The notes under the pieces: model-generated
What the model was told of the DNA's origin: nothing
What the model saw: only the letters and a program-made list of their open reading frames with translations
Database searches by the model: none
Made by a program: the position numbers and the translations under genes
Source: Aphanomyces cochlioides
Lineage: Eukaryota; Oomycota; Saprolegniomycetes; Saprolegniales; Verrucalvaceae
DNA length: 64,000 nt
Reading direction: 5' to 3'
Assembly: GCA_019828595.1 (NCBI GenBank)
Contig: JAHQRK010000036.1
Location: forward strand, 372,001 to 436,000
Part shown: positions 53,736 to 63,573 of the stretch, piece after piece
How positions within the stretch are numbered: position 1 is the stretch's first letter
Layout of the letters: every line of letters begins with the position of its first letter

Positions 53736-54834
53736 TCTTTGTACAGCCCTGCAGTTGAAGGACGCGAGAGTGGCAGATCAAAGATGGGCATCGTCTCGAG
53801 TAAAGTTGGCATGGCGTCGCGCGCTATCCGGGTGGACGATATATGGATCCGCCGCGGATTCCCATCGGATACATTGCGGTCGTGTGCCCTTTGAAGATGG
53901 CGTCGTCGAGTCACACACCGCAGAGACGTTGATGAGGCTGTCTTGGCGATCAACGTGCGGGGTGCATGAGTCCGTCCTTGGTGTGCGTGGAGATTCTTGA
54001 CATTGAACTTTATCATGGCAATGCCCTTAGCATCCACTAAGATCAAACAAGAGCACAGACTTGATCGAGATGAATAGAAGCGAAATGGAGAAAGCAACGA
54101 CTAAACTGGTGATGCGTAAGGACGACGTCGGTCAAGTCGCTGAGGGCTTCAACCTTTTGAACGATGACGACAGCGCTCAGAAGGTCTTATATAGTACATC
54201 TGGGCTCATTGCGATGAGACCCGCGGGATATTGACCGGCAAGGACTTGCAGGAACCGTCACCGCAAAGATATTTCTCCTTTCTCCACTCTTGTGCTGGTC
54301 CGACGTTTCTTGTCACCAATGCGAGGGGGAAGGCTCCTTCTCCCACAGGGCGACGGAGTGAGGAGGAGTATCAGAAGCATCTTCTTGATGGGGCATGAGT
54401 GTCGTCGATCACCACACAATGTTTCTAGTTCTACCGACAGAGACGTTAATCCGAAGCAGTTTGCGTGGCACACACGCGATGTGCCAGTTGCTGATGCAAG
54501 CTGTTCAATTGCAAGTTCCAAAGCAGCGTTGACACAATCGAAGCTTGCGAGGAGATGAGGAAGAAGGAGGATCATGGTCGCTCTTGTAGCAATACCAGCG
54601 ATCGCCACCACGTCGCTGCCTCCGTTGTGAATCTTCTTTCGGCTCTGAATATCAATAGAAGTGAGGCCTTTGAACGGAGCTCCTACTGACGTTGCCTTGG
54701 GACGAGGTGATGGAATATTGAACGAGGGAAACGCAAACAAGTCCTAGAGTCCTTACGCCGACCACAGATACAAGTCTTTCTTAGCTCGCCTATGATAGAT
54801 TTCCTTTCGATTCATCACGACCAAGTCTGTATTT
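53736..54834. other. mosaic of short repeats, no intact gene
   Basis: Pieces recur elsewhere: 53752-53820 is the reverse complement of about 61520-61590; 53925-54010 recurs near 55480-55560 and 60480-60560; 54262-54330 recurs near 55950, 60785 and (reversed) 62700. Some minus-strand ORFs (54258-54740) are open but match no family I know. Probably fragments of an ABC transporter and of U-gene upstream regions. Confidence 0.45.
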
Positions 54835-55459
54835 TTATCTGAGTTTGTCTACATCAATGTTGGCATGCTGAGCCAGTTGGGCAAATGCGCCGTCCTTGTT
54901 TGCAAGCAATTGAGACGGCGTGCCGTACTCCTTGACAGTGCCAGCGTCCAACACCAAGATGTGATCCGAATCCATGATCGTATCGAGGCCATGGGCAATG
55001 ATGAGCCTTGTGACGTTCTCAAAGCATTCCCGCATGGTCTGTTGGATGAGGCGGTCCGACTCTGGATCAATGTTGGCCGTGGCTTCGTCCAGCACGACGA
55101 CTTTCGAACGGCGGAGCAACGCCCGTGCAATGCAGACCAACTACCTTTGGCCCACGGAGAGATTGCTTCCCTTCTCGGCGATTTCAAACTCCAAGCTTGG
55201 GATCGCATCGCTCAAGTGCACACGCTTCAAGACTGTCCAGAGATCCGCGTCGTCGGCGTCGTTTGTCGGGTTCAAGTTGAGTCGGATGGAGCCACTGAAG
55301 AGCACTGGGTCTTGGGGGATGATCGTCAAGCCAGACCGAAGTCTCTTGAGTGACACTGACGCAATGTCAACCTACACACGCTTTCAATTGCGATTGGATT
55401 GCAAGATGACGTACGTCGTCGATGGTAATGCGGCCAGAAGACGATGAAACCATGTTCTT
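54835..55459 (-). pseudogene. ABCC-type ABC transporter, second nucleotide-binding domain and C-terminus (fragment)
   Basis: Read from 55459: SSGRITIDD, an intron at 55372-55414 (43 nt), then VSLKRLRSGLTIIPQDPVLF (Q-loop), KGSNLSVGQR (signature), a TAG stop at 55141-55143 where Gln is expected, and LVCIARALLRRSKVVVLDEA (Walker B), the H-loop region (RLIIAHGLDTI) and DHILVLDAGTVKEYGTP to TAA 54835. This is the C-terminal end of an MRP-like exporter. Walker A is missing: homology ends near 55459. Confidence 0.85.
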
Positions 55460-55550
55460 GTCGTCAACCCTGAGTTACACGGTGCAGAGACGTTGAAAGA
55501 GGCTGCCTTGACTATCGACGTGCGGGGTACATGGGTCCGTCCTTGGATTC

Positions 55551-55723
55551 TTGACTTTGAACTTTATCCATGCGATGGTCCTTCTGATCCCCAATGTCCA
55601 GTGCTCAGCAGCGGCTCCATTCACCTCAACTTGGACCCAAACTCAACCAACAACAACAAACTTGATCGTGGTGAATGGAAGCAAAATGCCTTCAAGTCTT
55701 TCATCGAAAGAAGCGACGGCTAA
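55551..55723 (+). pseudogene. ABCC nucleotide-binding domain fragment (Q-loop piece)
   Basis: Encodes DPQCPVLSSGSIHLNLDPNS, a Q-loop segment with changes, then unrelated residues. About 200 bp (to 55760) recur at 60552-60728 with few differences and, reversed, near 63000-63110. Confidence 0.6.
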
Positions 55724-56099
55724 ACTCAATCGATGACGCGTAGGGAGTCGGCGCACGACGTCGGTCAAGTCGCCGAGGGCTTCAACCTTTGAACGATGAC
55801 GACAGGAAACTGGATAGTGTCACATGTTGTCGTGCTGAGAGGGGTTGGAGTAGATCAGGGTTCATCACGATGAGAACAGCGGGATTTGGACCGGCCAGGA
55901 CTGGGGGTGGGTCTTCTTTCGTTTCGGGCCTGAAGCCGACGTCGAGAAAATATTTCTCGGCTCTTGTGCTGGTCGGTCGTTTCTTGTCACCAGAGCCAGG
56001 GAGACCCCCAAGGGCAACGGAGTGAGAAGGAGTATCACAGGTATCTTGTTGAATTGAGTCTGGTTCTAGCGACAGTGCTGGAGCAAATTTTGGCACAAA
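55724..56099 (+). other. upstream part of a U-gene repeat unit
   Basis: About 55880-56099 is homologous to the reverse complement of 62600-62900, the region upstream of the intact U copy. It probably was the 5' flank of copy 4, now cut off by the insertion at 56100-56564. Confidence 0.55.
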
Positions 56100-56564
56100 T
56101 TGTGTCTATTTGGTGATTCCAAATTTGGCTCAAATTGACAATATTTATTTCACCTATTTATCAAAGTTACCTCCATATAATTGTCAAGCGCCTGAGTTCC
56201 GTCAATCGCGCACGTCTGACATAGGGCAACCTTGAATTCATTGATGACGTTTCGACTATCCGCTTGGATAGCACCAAGATACTCCACATTCGTGTTGACT
56301 TGATTGCCGCATTTGAAGCACTTCAGAGTTGGAGCTTGTTGTCGTGTTTGGTCCATGGTGAAATCTTGTTCAAGTGATGTTGTTGATTTCGGTCAAATTG
56401 TCGAATGAAGGTTCTTAAAGGCCTAAAGATCAAAGATATGGTGCTGGTTGTGTAGATTCCAATGCGTATTCGAAGATCTGGCGATTCAATATTCTAAAGC
56501 CTGGCGGTTACATGCGTATTCTAAAGATCTGGTGCTGGTTGTGTGGATTTCAGTGCGTATTCGA
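56100..56564. mobile_element. insertion 1 in the upstream region of U copy 4 (about 465 bp)
   Basis: Compared with the intact copy, the sequence ggcacaaa|ggaag is interrupted here. The insert is AT-rich, carries a small ORF (56150-56356) and two imperfect repeats of a block containing gatctggtgctggttgtgt (about 56434 and 56526). No clear inverted ends or target duplication. Confidence 0.55.
56150..56356 (-). CDS. small zinc-ribbon-like protein (68 aa), unrecognised
   Basis: ATG 56356 to stop 56150. Two Cys pairs (CFKCGNQ and CQTCAIDG) about 34 residues apart could bind one zinc. No family recognised; it sits alone inside a probable insertion, so it may be a chance ORF. Confidence 0.3.
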   Translation of the reverse strand: MDQTRQQAPTLKCFKCGNQVNTNVEYLGAIQADSRNVINEFKVALCQTCAIDGTQALDNYMEVTLINR

Positions 56565-56647
56565 GGAAGGATCTCTGTCTTACTCGAACGAGCATTTCCT
56601 GGTCAATCGCCTCGTCCCAAGACATGAGCATCGTCGCAGGTGGTGGT

Positions 56648-57619
56648 CCAAAGGCAGCTGAAGTTTCTCATCGAAATTAATAGATTCTATTGGATAAAAT
56701 ATTATGGATTCGCTAGAAATTTCCCAATTTGGATTTGTTTTTTGTATCAATCTCCAATCGCGCCAATACATTGGATGAATGAAAATTAGAACAGTACTTT
56801 CTTTAAAATTTTATTCAGCCAATCACAATCGCCCTAAATATTTATTAGCCAATGGCGTCGATTGGTGATTCGATCCGCGGCGTGATTCGATTGAACGGGA
56901 TGGGAAGGAGCCCGCCATGTGAAATCCCAATTGGTTCGCAACACTGGTGGGCATCCCATTGACGACTCTGAATTGGAAGAGTTAATTCGACAAGCTCGAG
57001 AATTCCGCCAAAACTCTACTGCTATGGATGAATTCATTGAAGACATCTTGAAAACTCCATCCTCGAAGGCTTGCACTGTGGACATTCCTCTGGGAGAAGC
57101 TTTCCGTCAAGTCAAGGACTACCAAATCCGAGCGAATTCAATTACCCAAAACCCGGGTACACTTTGGGAATCGAAATTAAAGGAAATTCTGTTCCACAAG
57201 AAAACCCCGACTACTCTCTCTTTGACGTTTTATGACTATGATCTATTGCGCAAAACCTGTGGAACCTCTCTTCGTCTGGGAAAACAAGAATTTACTGTGC
57301 CTGAATATTCTGCCCATCGGAACTTTATTTTATTACTTTCAACAACCTGGTGGATCACGATATTCAAAAAGCGATCTTGAAAAAGTTGGAAAAGCTCACT
57401 CACTGCGTCATTGTTGGTTTTAACCCCAGTACTGACAATTTATTACGCTCGACCCAATTTCGAGTCCTTTTTGACTCCGAAACTCCTACTTTGGCTCTGG
57501 TTTTTCAAGAGAACTGGAAACAGAGGTCTGGCACCTCTGTTTCGAGAAACCAGAGTGCTAATTAACAAACCTTGGCCACCAGATTCATCGATGTCAAAGC
57601 GCCAACAACACATCGCGGT
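56648..57619 (+). mobile_element. insertion 2 in the upstream region of U copy 4 (about 970 bp)
   Basis: The intact copy reads ggtggt|gacggctgcagcgg; here about 970 bp lie between these parts. The insert is AT-rich at its left with several CCAAT/ATTGG boxes (56815-56860) and carries the ORF at 56919-57565. Confidence 0.55.
56919..57565 (+). pseudogene. unrecognised oomycete-type ORF, possibly ORF1 of a non-LTR retroelement
   Basis: The first frame (56919-57380) has acidic helices, LWESKLKEILFHKK, and TFYDYDLLRKTCGTSLRLG, EFTVPEYSAHRNF. The coding then shifts and continues with VDHDIQKAILKKLEKLTHCVI and RSTQFRVLFDSETP to 57565. The ORF ends abruptly, so this is a truncated copy. I recall similar proteins as repeated families in oomycete genomes next to retroelement genes, but cannot name the family. 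Confidence 0.45.
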
Positions 57620-57714
57620 CGATGGCTGCAGCGGTAACAATCATTGTACCTCAATCTGCCGAAACAAGAACAGTCGCTGCGACATTCACAGAAGCACGAA
57701 TCCAATCTACGACC

Positions 57715-58485
57715 ATGACATCTCTTCCCCGTCATCTCCTCGCCAGCATCGATCGCATCAACGCTGCTCTGGAGGTTGCACTGGAACAGCCTCCACCGGC
57801 GACTGGCACCTTGCGTGTGTGTTTTGTAACTGAAGAAGAATGGAACGCGTTTGCTGACTGCGACGGCCAAGTTGTCCACCCCAACTATCGAGAATGGTTT
57901 CCTGACTGTGGTGAAATCCACGTCATCGAGTTTGAAAGTATGCCACACGAAGCTTATTCAGATCGACTCTATGACCAAATCCATGCACGGCCTGTCAATA
58001 GATGGCTCAAAAGCCACCAAAAGCCATCGTTCTGCCACGAATACCCAAGGCCCACAAAACGCTCCAGATCTCAGTTATGGCCCGTACAGCGATACACCGC
58101 ACACTGTGCTTCCTCCTGCCATCTCAGACTTTGACGATTTTTGTACGATCAAGATTGAAATCGGAGTCTCACAGCCGTGGGGAATGGCGCAAGGTCAACT
58201 CGACCATAAGGCAATTGAAGTGTGGGCTCATATGCCAGGAGTGGAGTACGTGCTCTGTATCAAGTTTGATCCCGATCTGCGAATGCCGAGTACAAACTCT
58301 ACGATGTGCGAACAGATCCTCTTGTGCCATTCCCTCCACTTCCGATCGTCGCTGAAAGAACCGAGGTCCAATTTGACGGACATCGAATCCTAGGCATTCC
58401 GCAAGGGATGCCGCTCCCAATCGGTTTCCCAGGGGCTCTGACGGTGGATTTGTACACTCCGCTGCGATTGGCAAGTCGTAAATAA
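57715..58485 (+). pseudogene. repeat-family gene U, copy 4 (full length, two frameshifts)
   Basis: Aligns end to end with the intact copy: MTSLPRHLLASIDRINAALE, TEEEWNAFADCDGQVVHPN, GEIHVIEFESMPHEAYSD, PDLSYGPYSDTPHTVLPP, IKIEIGVSQPWGMAQGQLDH, GVEYVLCIKFDPD, VQFDGHRILGIPQGMPLPIG, stop 58483-58485. Shifts near 58035 and 58277. ATG 57715 equals the start of the intact copy; the frame is open further up to ATG 57622. Confidence 0.75.
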
Positions 58486-58789
58486 TCGGTGTCTTGGGCG
58501 AAGTGAACGATAAGTGAGTGACGCAGCTCAATGGTCTTAGCTGTACTTTCGGTCGAGGTTACAGCCTGACTTGTCTTGTTAACTGCAGCTTAATCAGCAA
58601 TACCATCTCTTGCTTGATTTGTTCAATGTTGTCTTTGGCATCGCAAATCTAACGTCTGTGGAATGGTCGATGAAACTCCTAAGTTCTTTCATTAAGACTC
58701 GCTGTGTCACTTTGTCAGACGCTCCAGTCTTCTTGTATAGAAGAAGTCTTGTATAGAAGAAGTCGAAGCCGCAGTGATAGTTGCGGGGT
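58486..58789. other. repeat DNA between U copies
   Basis: About 58560-58700 is the reverse complement of a block also found at 59700-59860 and 61060-61180. A 17-bp unit (tcttgtatagaagaag) is tandemly duplicated at 58731-58765. No gene. Confidence 0.45.
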
Positions 58790-59333
58790 ACCTAGGATTC
58801 GATGTCCGTCCAATTGGACCTCGGTTCTTGGCGCGACGATTGGAATTGGAGCGAGTGGCACAAGAGGATGTGTTCCAACGGCTGCGAGACTCCGATTTCA
58901 ATTTTGATCGTCCGAAAGTCGTCGAATATGGGAACATCTGGAGAGAGGACAGAGCATGGTGTGTGATGGCTTGGTCCATAGCTTAGGTCTGGACACGATC
59001 GTCAGCCTTGGGAATTCGTGGCAGAAAGGGAACCAATGAGTCATTTGTCGATATGCCGTCCGTAGAATTGTGTCAACAGTTCAGCAGCATACCTTCCATG
59101 TGGCGTGCTCTCAAACTCGATGACGTGGATCTCACCAGTGTCGGCAAACCATTCGAGAAAATTGGGGTGGACGACTTGGCCGTCGCAGTCAGCAAACGCG
59201 CTCCATTCTTCTTCAGTTTCGTGGCACACACGCAATGTTCCAGTCGCCGGTGGAGGCTGTTCAATTGTAACTTCCAGAGCAGCATGATGCGACCGAAGCT
59301 GGCGAGCAGATGAGGGGGGAGATCAGTCATGGT
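58790..59333 (-). pseudogene. repeat-family gene U, copy 5 (internal deletion)
   Basis: The N-terminal half is well kept (LPPHLLASFGRI, TEEEWSAFADCDGQVVHPNF, GEIHVIEFESTPHGRY) and the last part is present, but some 150 bp between the IEIGVSQ strand and the C-terminal part are missing near 58885. One or more shifts. Confidence 0.68.
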
Positions 59334-59352
59334 CAGTTCTTGGAGCTGCGAA

Positions 59353-59640
59353 TCAAGGTACTGAAAAGATCTTTTGGACTCTGAAAAATCTCGCCAATTG
59401 CGATGATGACTTTGGACCACCTGCGACGGAGCTCGTACTGCCGTTGGAGACGAGAGCCTTGGGACAGAATTGAACGCTGCGAAAGATCAAGTTTGTTGCG
59501 CGGACATCATTCGCACTGAGGGGCTCGTCAAGCAAGTAGACATCGGCTTTTAGGTGATAAATAGCCCGCGCTAGGCTCAGGCGAGCTTTCTGTCCCCCGC
59601 TCAAGTTCAGGCCGTGCTCGCCAATTTCAGATTAGTGTGT
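59353..59640 (-). pseudogene. ABCC-type transporter, first nucleotide-binding domain fragment
   Basis: Reads [20 protein letters not shown] (signature), [15 protein letters not shown] (Walker B and D-loop) and then departs from the family. Preceded upstream by the residues GEHGL, as in MRP-type NBD1. No Walker A. Confidence 0.78.
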
Positions 59641-59944
59641 TCAAGCACTCTGGCGAGCACGGAAAGAGGTTTTTGATGACACGACACAGCGAATTTACTG
59701 TCTCAACAAAGCATTTGTGAATTTCATCGACCATTCCATCTACGTCAGATTCGCGATGACAAAAGCAACATCGAACAAATCGAGCAAGAGAAAGCATCGA
59801 GGATTAAGCAGCAGTTAAAAAGACCGTGAGCGGCAAGTCAGGCAGTAAACTCGATCCAAAAGGCAAGACCGACATGATTGAGCAGTATCACTCACTGAAT
59901 TCTTGTAAACTCGTCTTCGAAGTCACTGAAGACACTGATTACTT

Positions 59945-60355
59945 TCGACTTGCCAATCGCAGCGGAGTGTACAAATCCACCAACAGAGTTGCCGGGAAAC
60001 CTACTGGGAGTGACATCCCTTGCGGAATCCCAAGGATTCGACGTCCGATCTCCGTCCTTGGAGGGACAATCGGAAGTGGATTGAGTGGTACACAAGAGGA
60101 TGAGCTCGAGCATCGTATAGCTTGTATTCGGCATTCTCAAAGTCACGATCGAACTTGACACAGAGAACGTACTCCACTCCAGGCGTGTTAGCCCATACCG
60201 CAATTGCCTTGTGATCGAGTTCTCCTTGCGCCATTCCCCACGGCTGCGAGACACCAATTTCAATTTTGATCGTACTAAAGTCGTCAAAGCTTGGAACGCT
60301 AGGAGGAAGCACAGAATGGGGTGTTTGACTGTATGGTCCATAACAGAGGTCTGTG
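59945..60355 (-). pseudogene. repeat-family gene U, copy 6 (C-terminal half)
   Basis: DLCYGPYSQTPHSVLPP, DDFSTIKIEIGVSQPWGMAQ, GVEYVLCVKFDRDFENAEYK are in one frame; the last part (RILGIPQG, GFPATLLVDLYTPL) is in another. N-terminal half absent. Confidence 0.68.
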
Positions 60356-60382
60356 CTTCCTCTAGGCGTTCCAACAATCGCA

Positions 60383-60476
60383 GCGGTTTGGAATGGCACG
60401 AGGACAACTCGACCACAAGGCGATATCGATAATGGCAGGAGTGGAGTACGAGCTGTGTGTCAAACACCGAATACAA
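60383..60476 (+). pseudogene. repeat-family gene U, tiny inverted fragment
   Basis: About 95 bp equal to the GQLDHKAI...GVEYELCVK region, on the plus strand, directly after copy 6. As with copies 2 and 3 this makes a head-to-head pair. Confidence 0.5.
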
Positions 60477-60534
60477 ACGATGAGACTGTCTTGACGATCA
60501 ACGTTCGGGGTACATGAGTCGGCCCTTGGAATGA

Positions 60535-60720
60535 GTGGAGATTCTTGACATTGAACTTTATCCATGCGATGGTCCTTGTGATCCCCAAGACCCAGTGCTC
60601 AGCAGCGGCTCCATTCACCTCAACTTGGACCCAAACTCAACCAACAACAACAAACTTGATCGTGGTGAATGGAAGCAAAATGCTTTCAAGTCTTTCGTAG
60701 AAAGAGAAAGCGACGGCTAA
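60535..60720 (+). pseudogene. ABCC nucleotide-binding domain fragment (Q-loop piece), second copy
   Basis: CDPQDPVLSSGSIHLNLDPN is closer to the family Q-loop than the copy at 55551. The flanks on both sides are also shared with that copy, so it is a segmental duplicate. Confidence 0.62.
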
Positions 60721-61646
60721 ACTCAATTGGTGACGCGTAAGGAGTCGGCGCACGACGGCGATCAAGTCGCCGAGGGCTTGAACCTTTTGAACGAAGATAT
60801 TTCTCCGCTCTTGTGCTGGTCGGTCGTTTGCCGTCAACACTGTGAGGGGGAAGGCTCGTTCGGCGACGCAGTGAGAAATTGATCATCACACAATGAATCT
60901 ACCCGGTAGTTCCATCGACAGGGACGTGAATCCGAAGTAGATTATGGTGAGAAGGAACGGGTTCTGCGAGTATAGCGCTGCATGGCCTCCAGACAAAGCC
61001 CAAGACGCATTGGACGTTGGTGTCGAGCCGCTGGTAATACCCTGGGGAGGCGTTTGATGACGCGCTTGCGAATATCATTGACCATTCTATCGACGTCCGA
61101 TAAGCGATGCCAAAAACAATTTGAGCAAGAGATGGCATCGCTGATTGAAGCGGCAATTAACAAGCCAAGTCAAGCGATAACCTTGATGCATGACAGCTCA
61201 TACCGCAATTGCCTTGTGTGGTCGCACCCAATCATGCTAAGGACATTGTCATGGATGAAGTCGGATCTTCATGAATTTCCACTCATAACAAGGACAGACT
61301 GATGTATCTCCATGTTGATAGTCCAGATAGCCTAATCAACGTCCCTGCGCTGTGTGAGTCACGACCGTCTGGGAGAACCATCAGGGCGATGTTCAAGGTC
61401 ACAACGAACGAAGAGAACTTGAGAGGAAGACGCCATCTTGAAGGAGGCACGTATCGTGGCCGATGGGAATCCGCATTGGATCCATCCATCGTCCACCCGG
61501 AGGAGGAAAGCGCGCGACGCAGTGCCAACGTTACTCGAGACCATGCCCATCTTTGCCACGCAGGCGTACTTCAACTGCAAGGGTCTACCCTCCATTCAGA
61601 GCGCGGATAAGACTGACATGATTGAGCTGCATCAGCTATATTCTTG
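60721..61646. other. repeat mosaic, no supported gene
   Basis: Contains recurrent blocks: 60785-60900 (as at 54262 and 55950), 61060-61180 (as at 58600 reversed and 59700), 61500-61610 (as at 53752 reversed). Plus-strand ORFs of about 100 codons (60982-61302, 61302-61610) have no family likeness. Confidence 0.4.
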
Positions 61647-62417
61647 TTAGCTTATAATCAATTTCGCCTTTGCCGATCGCAATGCAGAGTACAAATCCAC
61701 CGACAGAGTTCTCGGGAAACCTACCGGGAGCGGCATCCCTTGTGGAATACCTAGGATACGACGTCCGTCAAACTGGACGATGGTTCTTGGCGCGGCAATC
61801 GGAAGTGGATCACGGTCGTCAAGGTTCACTCGAACCTCATACAGTTTGTACTCGGCATTCTCAAAGTCGGGATCGAACTTGACACAGAGCACGTGCTCCA
61901 CTCCAGGCGTGTTCGCCCAGATCTCAATTGCCTTGTGATCCAGTTGCCCCGGCGCCCTTCCCCAGGACTGCGAGACACCAATTTCAATCTTGATTGTTCC
62001 AAAGTCGGTAAAGATGGGAATTTCTGGAGGAAGGACTGCGCCGGGAGTTCTTGGATGTGGGCCGTAGCTCAGGTCTGGACACGTTCGTGGGCCTTGAGAA
62101 TTTTTGGCAGTAAGATAGGTATTGAGCCATCTCTTGATATTCGGCGCTTGGAATCGAACATTGAGTTCGTCTGAATAAGTCTCGTGTGGCGTGCTTTCAA
62201 ACTCGATGACGTGGATCTCACCAGAGTCAGCAAACCATTCGAGATAGTTGAGATGGACGACCTCGCCGTCGCAGTCAGCAAACGCGTTCCATTCTTCTTC
62301 AGTTGCAAGACACACACGCAACGTGCCAGTTGCCGGTGGAGGCTGTTGCACTGCAACCTCCAGAGCAGCGTTGATGCGATTGATGCTGGCGACGAGATGA
62401 GGGGGGAGAGTAGTCAT
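61647..62417 (-). CDS. repeat-family gene U, intact copy (256 aa), possible PD-(D/E)XK fold
   Basis: Function unknown. The start is ATG 62417, conserved in copy 4; the frame stays open to 62513 but with no ATG. N-terminal helix (LPPHLVASINRINAALEVAV), then a first domain with TEEEWNAFADCDGEVVHLN and GEIHVIEFESTPHETY, then PDLSYGP, a strand IKIEIGVSQSW, GQLDHKAIEIWANTPGVEHV and LCVKFDPDF, ending GFPRTLSVDLYSAL. The order PD ... E-I-G-V-S ... K ... W ... GV-x(2)-VL resembles Uma2-like PD-(D/E)XK proteins of bacteria and fungi. That fold is an inference from motif order, not proof. No defect seen, so it may be the active member of the array. Confidence 0.72.
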   Translation of the reverse strand: MTTLPPHLVASINRINAALEVAVQQPPPATGTLRVCLATEEEWNAFADCDGEVVHLNYLEWFADSGEIHVIEFESTPHETYSDELNVRFQAPNIKRWLNTYLTAKNSQGPRTCPDLSYGPHPRTPGAVLPPEIPIFTDFGTIKIEIGVSQSWGRAPGQLDHKAIEIWANTPGVEHVLCVKFDPDFENAEYKLYEVRVNLDDRDPLPIAAPRTIVQFDGRRILGIPQGMPLPVGFPRTLSVDLYSALRSAKAKLIIS

Positions 62418-62989
62418 GGTGGTCGATTTGGTTGGTGCTTCTACTGTAGCGACTGTTCTTGTTGCGGCAGATTGAGGTACAATGATTGACACCGCTGCAG
62501 CCGTCACCACCACCTGCGACGATGCTCATGTCTTGGGACGAGGCGATTGAGAAATGAACCAGGAAATGCTCGTTCGAGTAAGACAGAGATACTTCCTTTG
62601 TGCCAAAATTTGCTCGAGCACTGTCGCTGGAACCAGACTCGACGACGCTCATGCGCATCAACACGATGCCGGTGATACTCCTTCTCACTCCGTTGCCCTT
62701 GGGGGAAGGAGCCTTCTCCTTCACAGTGGTGACAAGAAACGACCGACCAGCACTGGAGCCGAGAAATATTTTCACGACATCGGCTTCAAGCCCGAAACAA
62801 TAGAAAACGCACTCCAAGACCTTGCCGGTCCATATCCGCGCTTCTCATCGTGATGAACCCGGATGTACTCGAAGCCCCTCTCAGCACGAGAACATGTGAA
62901 ACTCTCCAGTTTCCTGTCGTCTTCGTTCAATACGTTGATGCCCTCGGCGACTTGACCGACGTCGTGCACCGACTCCTTATTTGTTGTTG
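62418..62989 (-). promoter_or_regulatory. upstream region of the intact U copy
   Basis: Homologous to the pieces 55880-56099, 56565-56647 and 57620-57714 upstream of copy 4, so it shows the uninterrupted arrangement. It includes the gaaatatttctc block repeated at 54270, 55960 and 60790. Conservation of the flank suggests whole units, not only coding parts, were duplicated. Confidence 0.5.
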
Positions 62990-63110
62990 TTGGTTGAGTT
63001 TGGGTCCAAGTTGAGGTGAATGGAGCCGCTGCTGAGCACTGGGTCTTGGGGATCAGAAGGACCTTGCCATGGATAAAGTTCAAAGTCAAGATCGTCAAGA
63101 ATCCAAGGAC
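62990..63110 (-). pseudogene. ABCC nucleotide-binding domain fragment (Q-loop piece), third copy
   Basis: Minus strand encodes PQDPVLSSGSIHLNLDPN, as at 55551 and 60535 on the plus strand. Its flank towards the start differs. Confidence 0.58.
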
Positions 63111-63199
63111 GAACCCATGTATCCTGCACATTCAATGCAGCCTCCTCAACGTCACTGTACCGTGTAACTCGGTGTTGACGACAAGAACTTCAGAGGACG

Positions 63200-63440
63200 A
63201 CGCCATCTTGAAAGGATACACGACCGAGTCCGCGGTGGATCGACCTCTATCGGGGCGAGGAAAGTCAAGACGGTTGTCTTTCCACCGAGGAGGCCACGGA
63301 CACATTCTTGAAAGACTGAGTTCGCTACGTGTAGATCAAGCGCACTAAGGGGATCGTCCAGCAAGTAGACGTCGACTTCTTGGTGGTGGATAGCCCGCGC
63401 GAGGCTCACGCGAGCTCTTAGCCCCCCCCGCTCAAGTTAA
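63200..63440 (-). pseudogene. ABCC-type transporter, first nucleotide-binding domain fragment, second copy
   Basis: LRARVSLARAIHHQEVDVYL then LDDPLSALDLHVANSVFQEC and GGKTTVLTF, an MRP-like NBD1 with the catalytic-position residue Asp instead of Glu. A run of eight C near 63423 shifts the frame right after the signature. Confidence 0.78.
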
Positions 63441-63573
63441 CGTCGCGCTCGCCAATTCCCTTGGGAAGCATAGAAAAGTTTGGACATGTGTCACTTCCAA
63501 AGCCCGATATGATTGAGCTGCGTCACTTGCTTCATTCTTGTAAACTTATCTTCGAAATCGCTGAAGTCACCGA

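Noticed and set aside
54258..54740. 160-codon minus-strand ORF
   Set aside because: Built from repeat blocks found elsewhere in other frames; no conserved reading frame.
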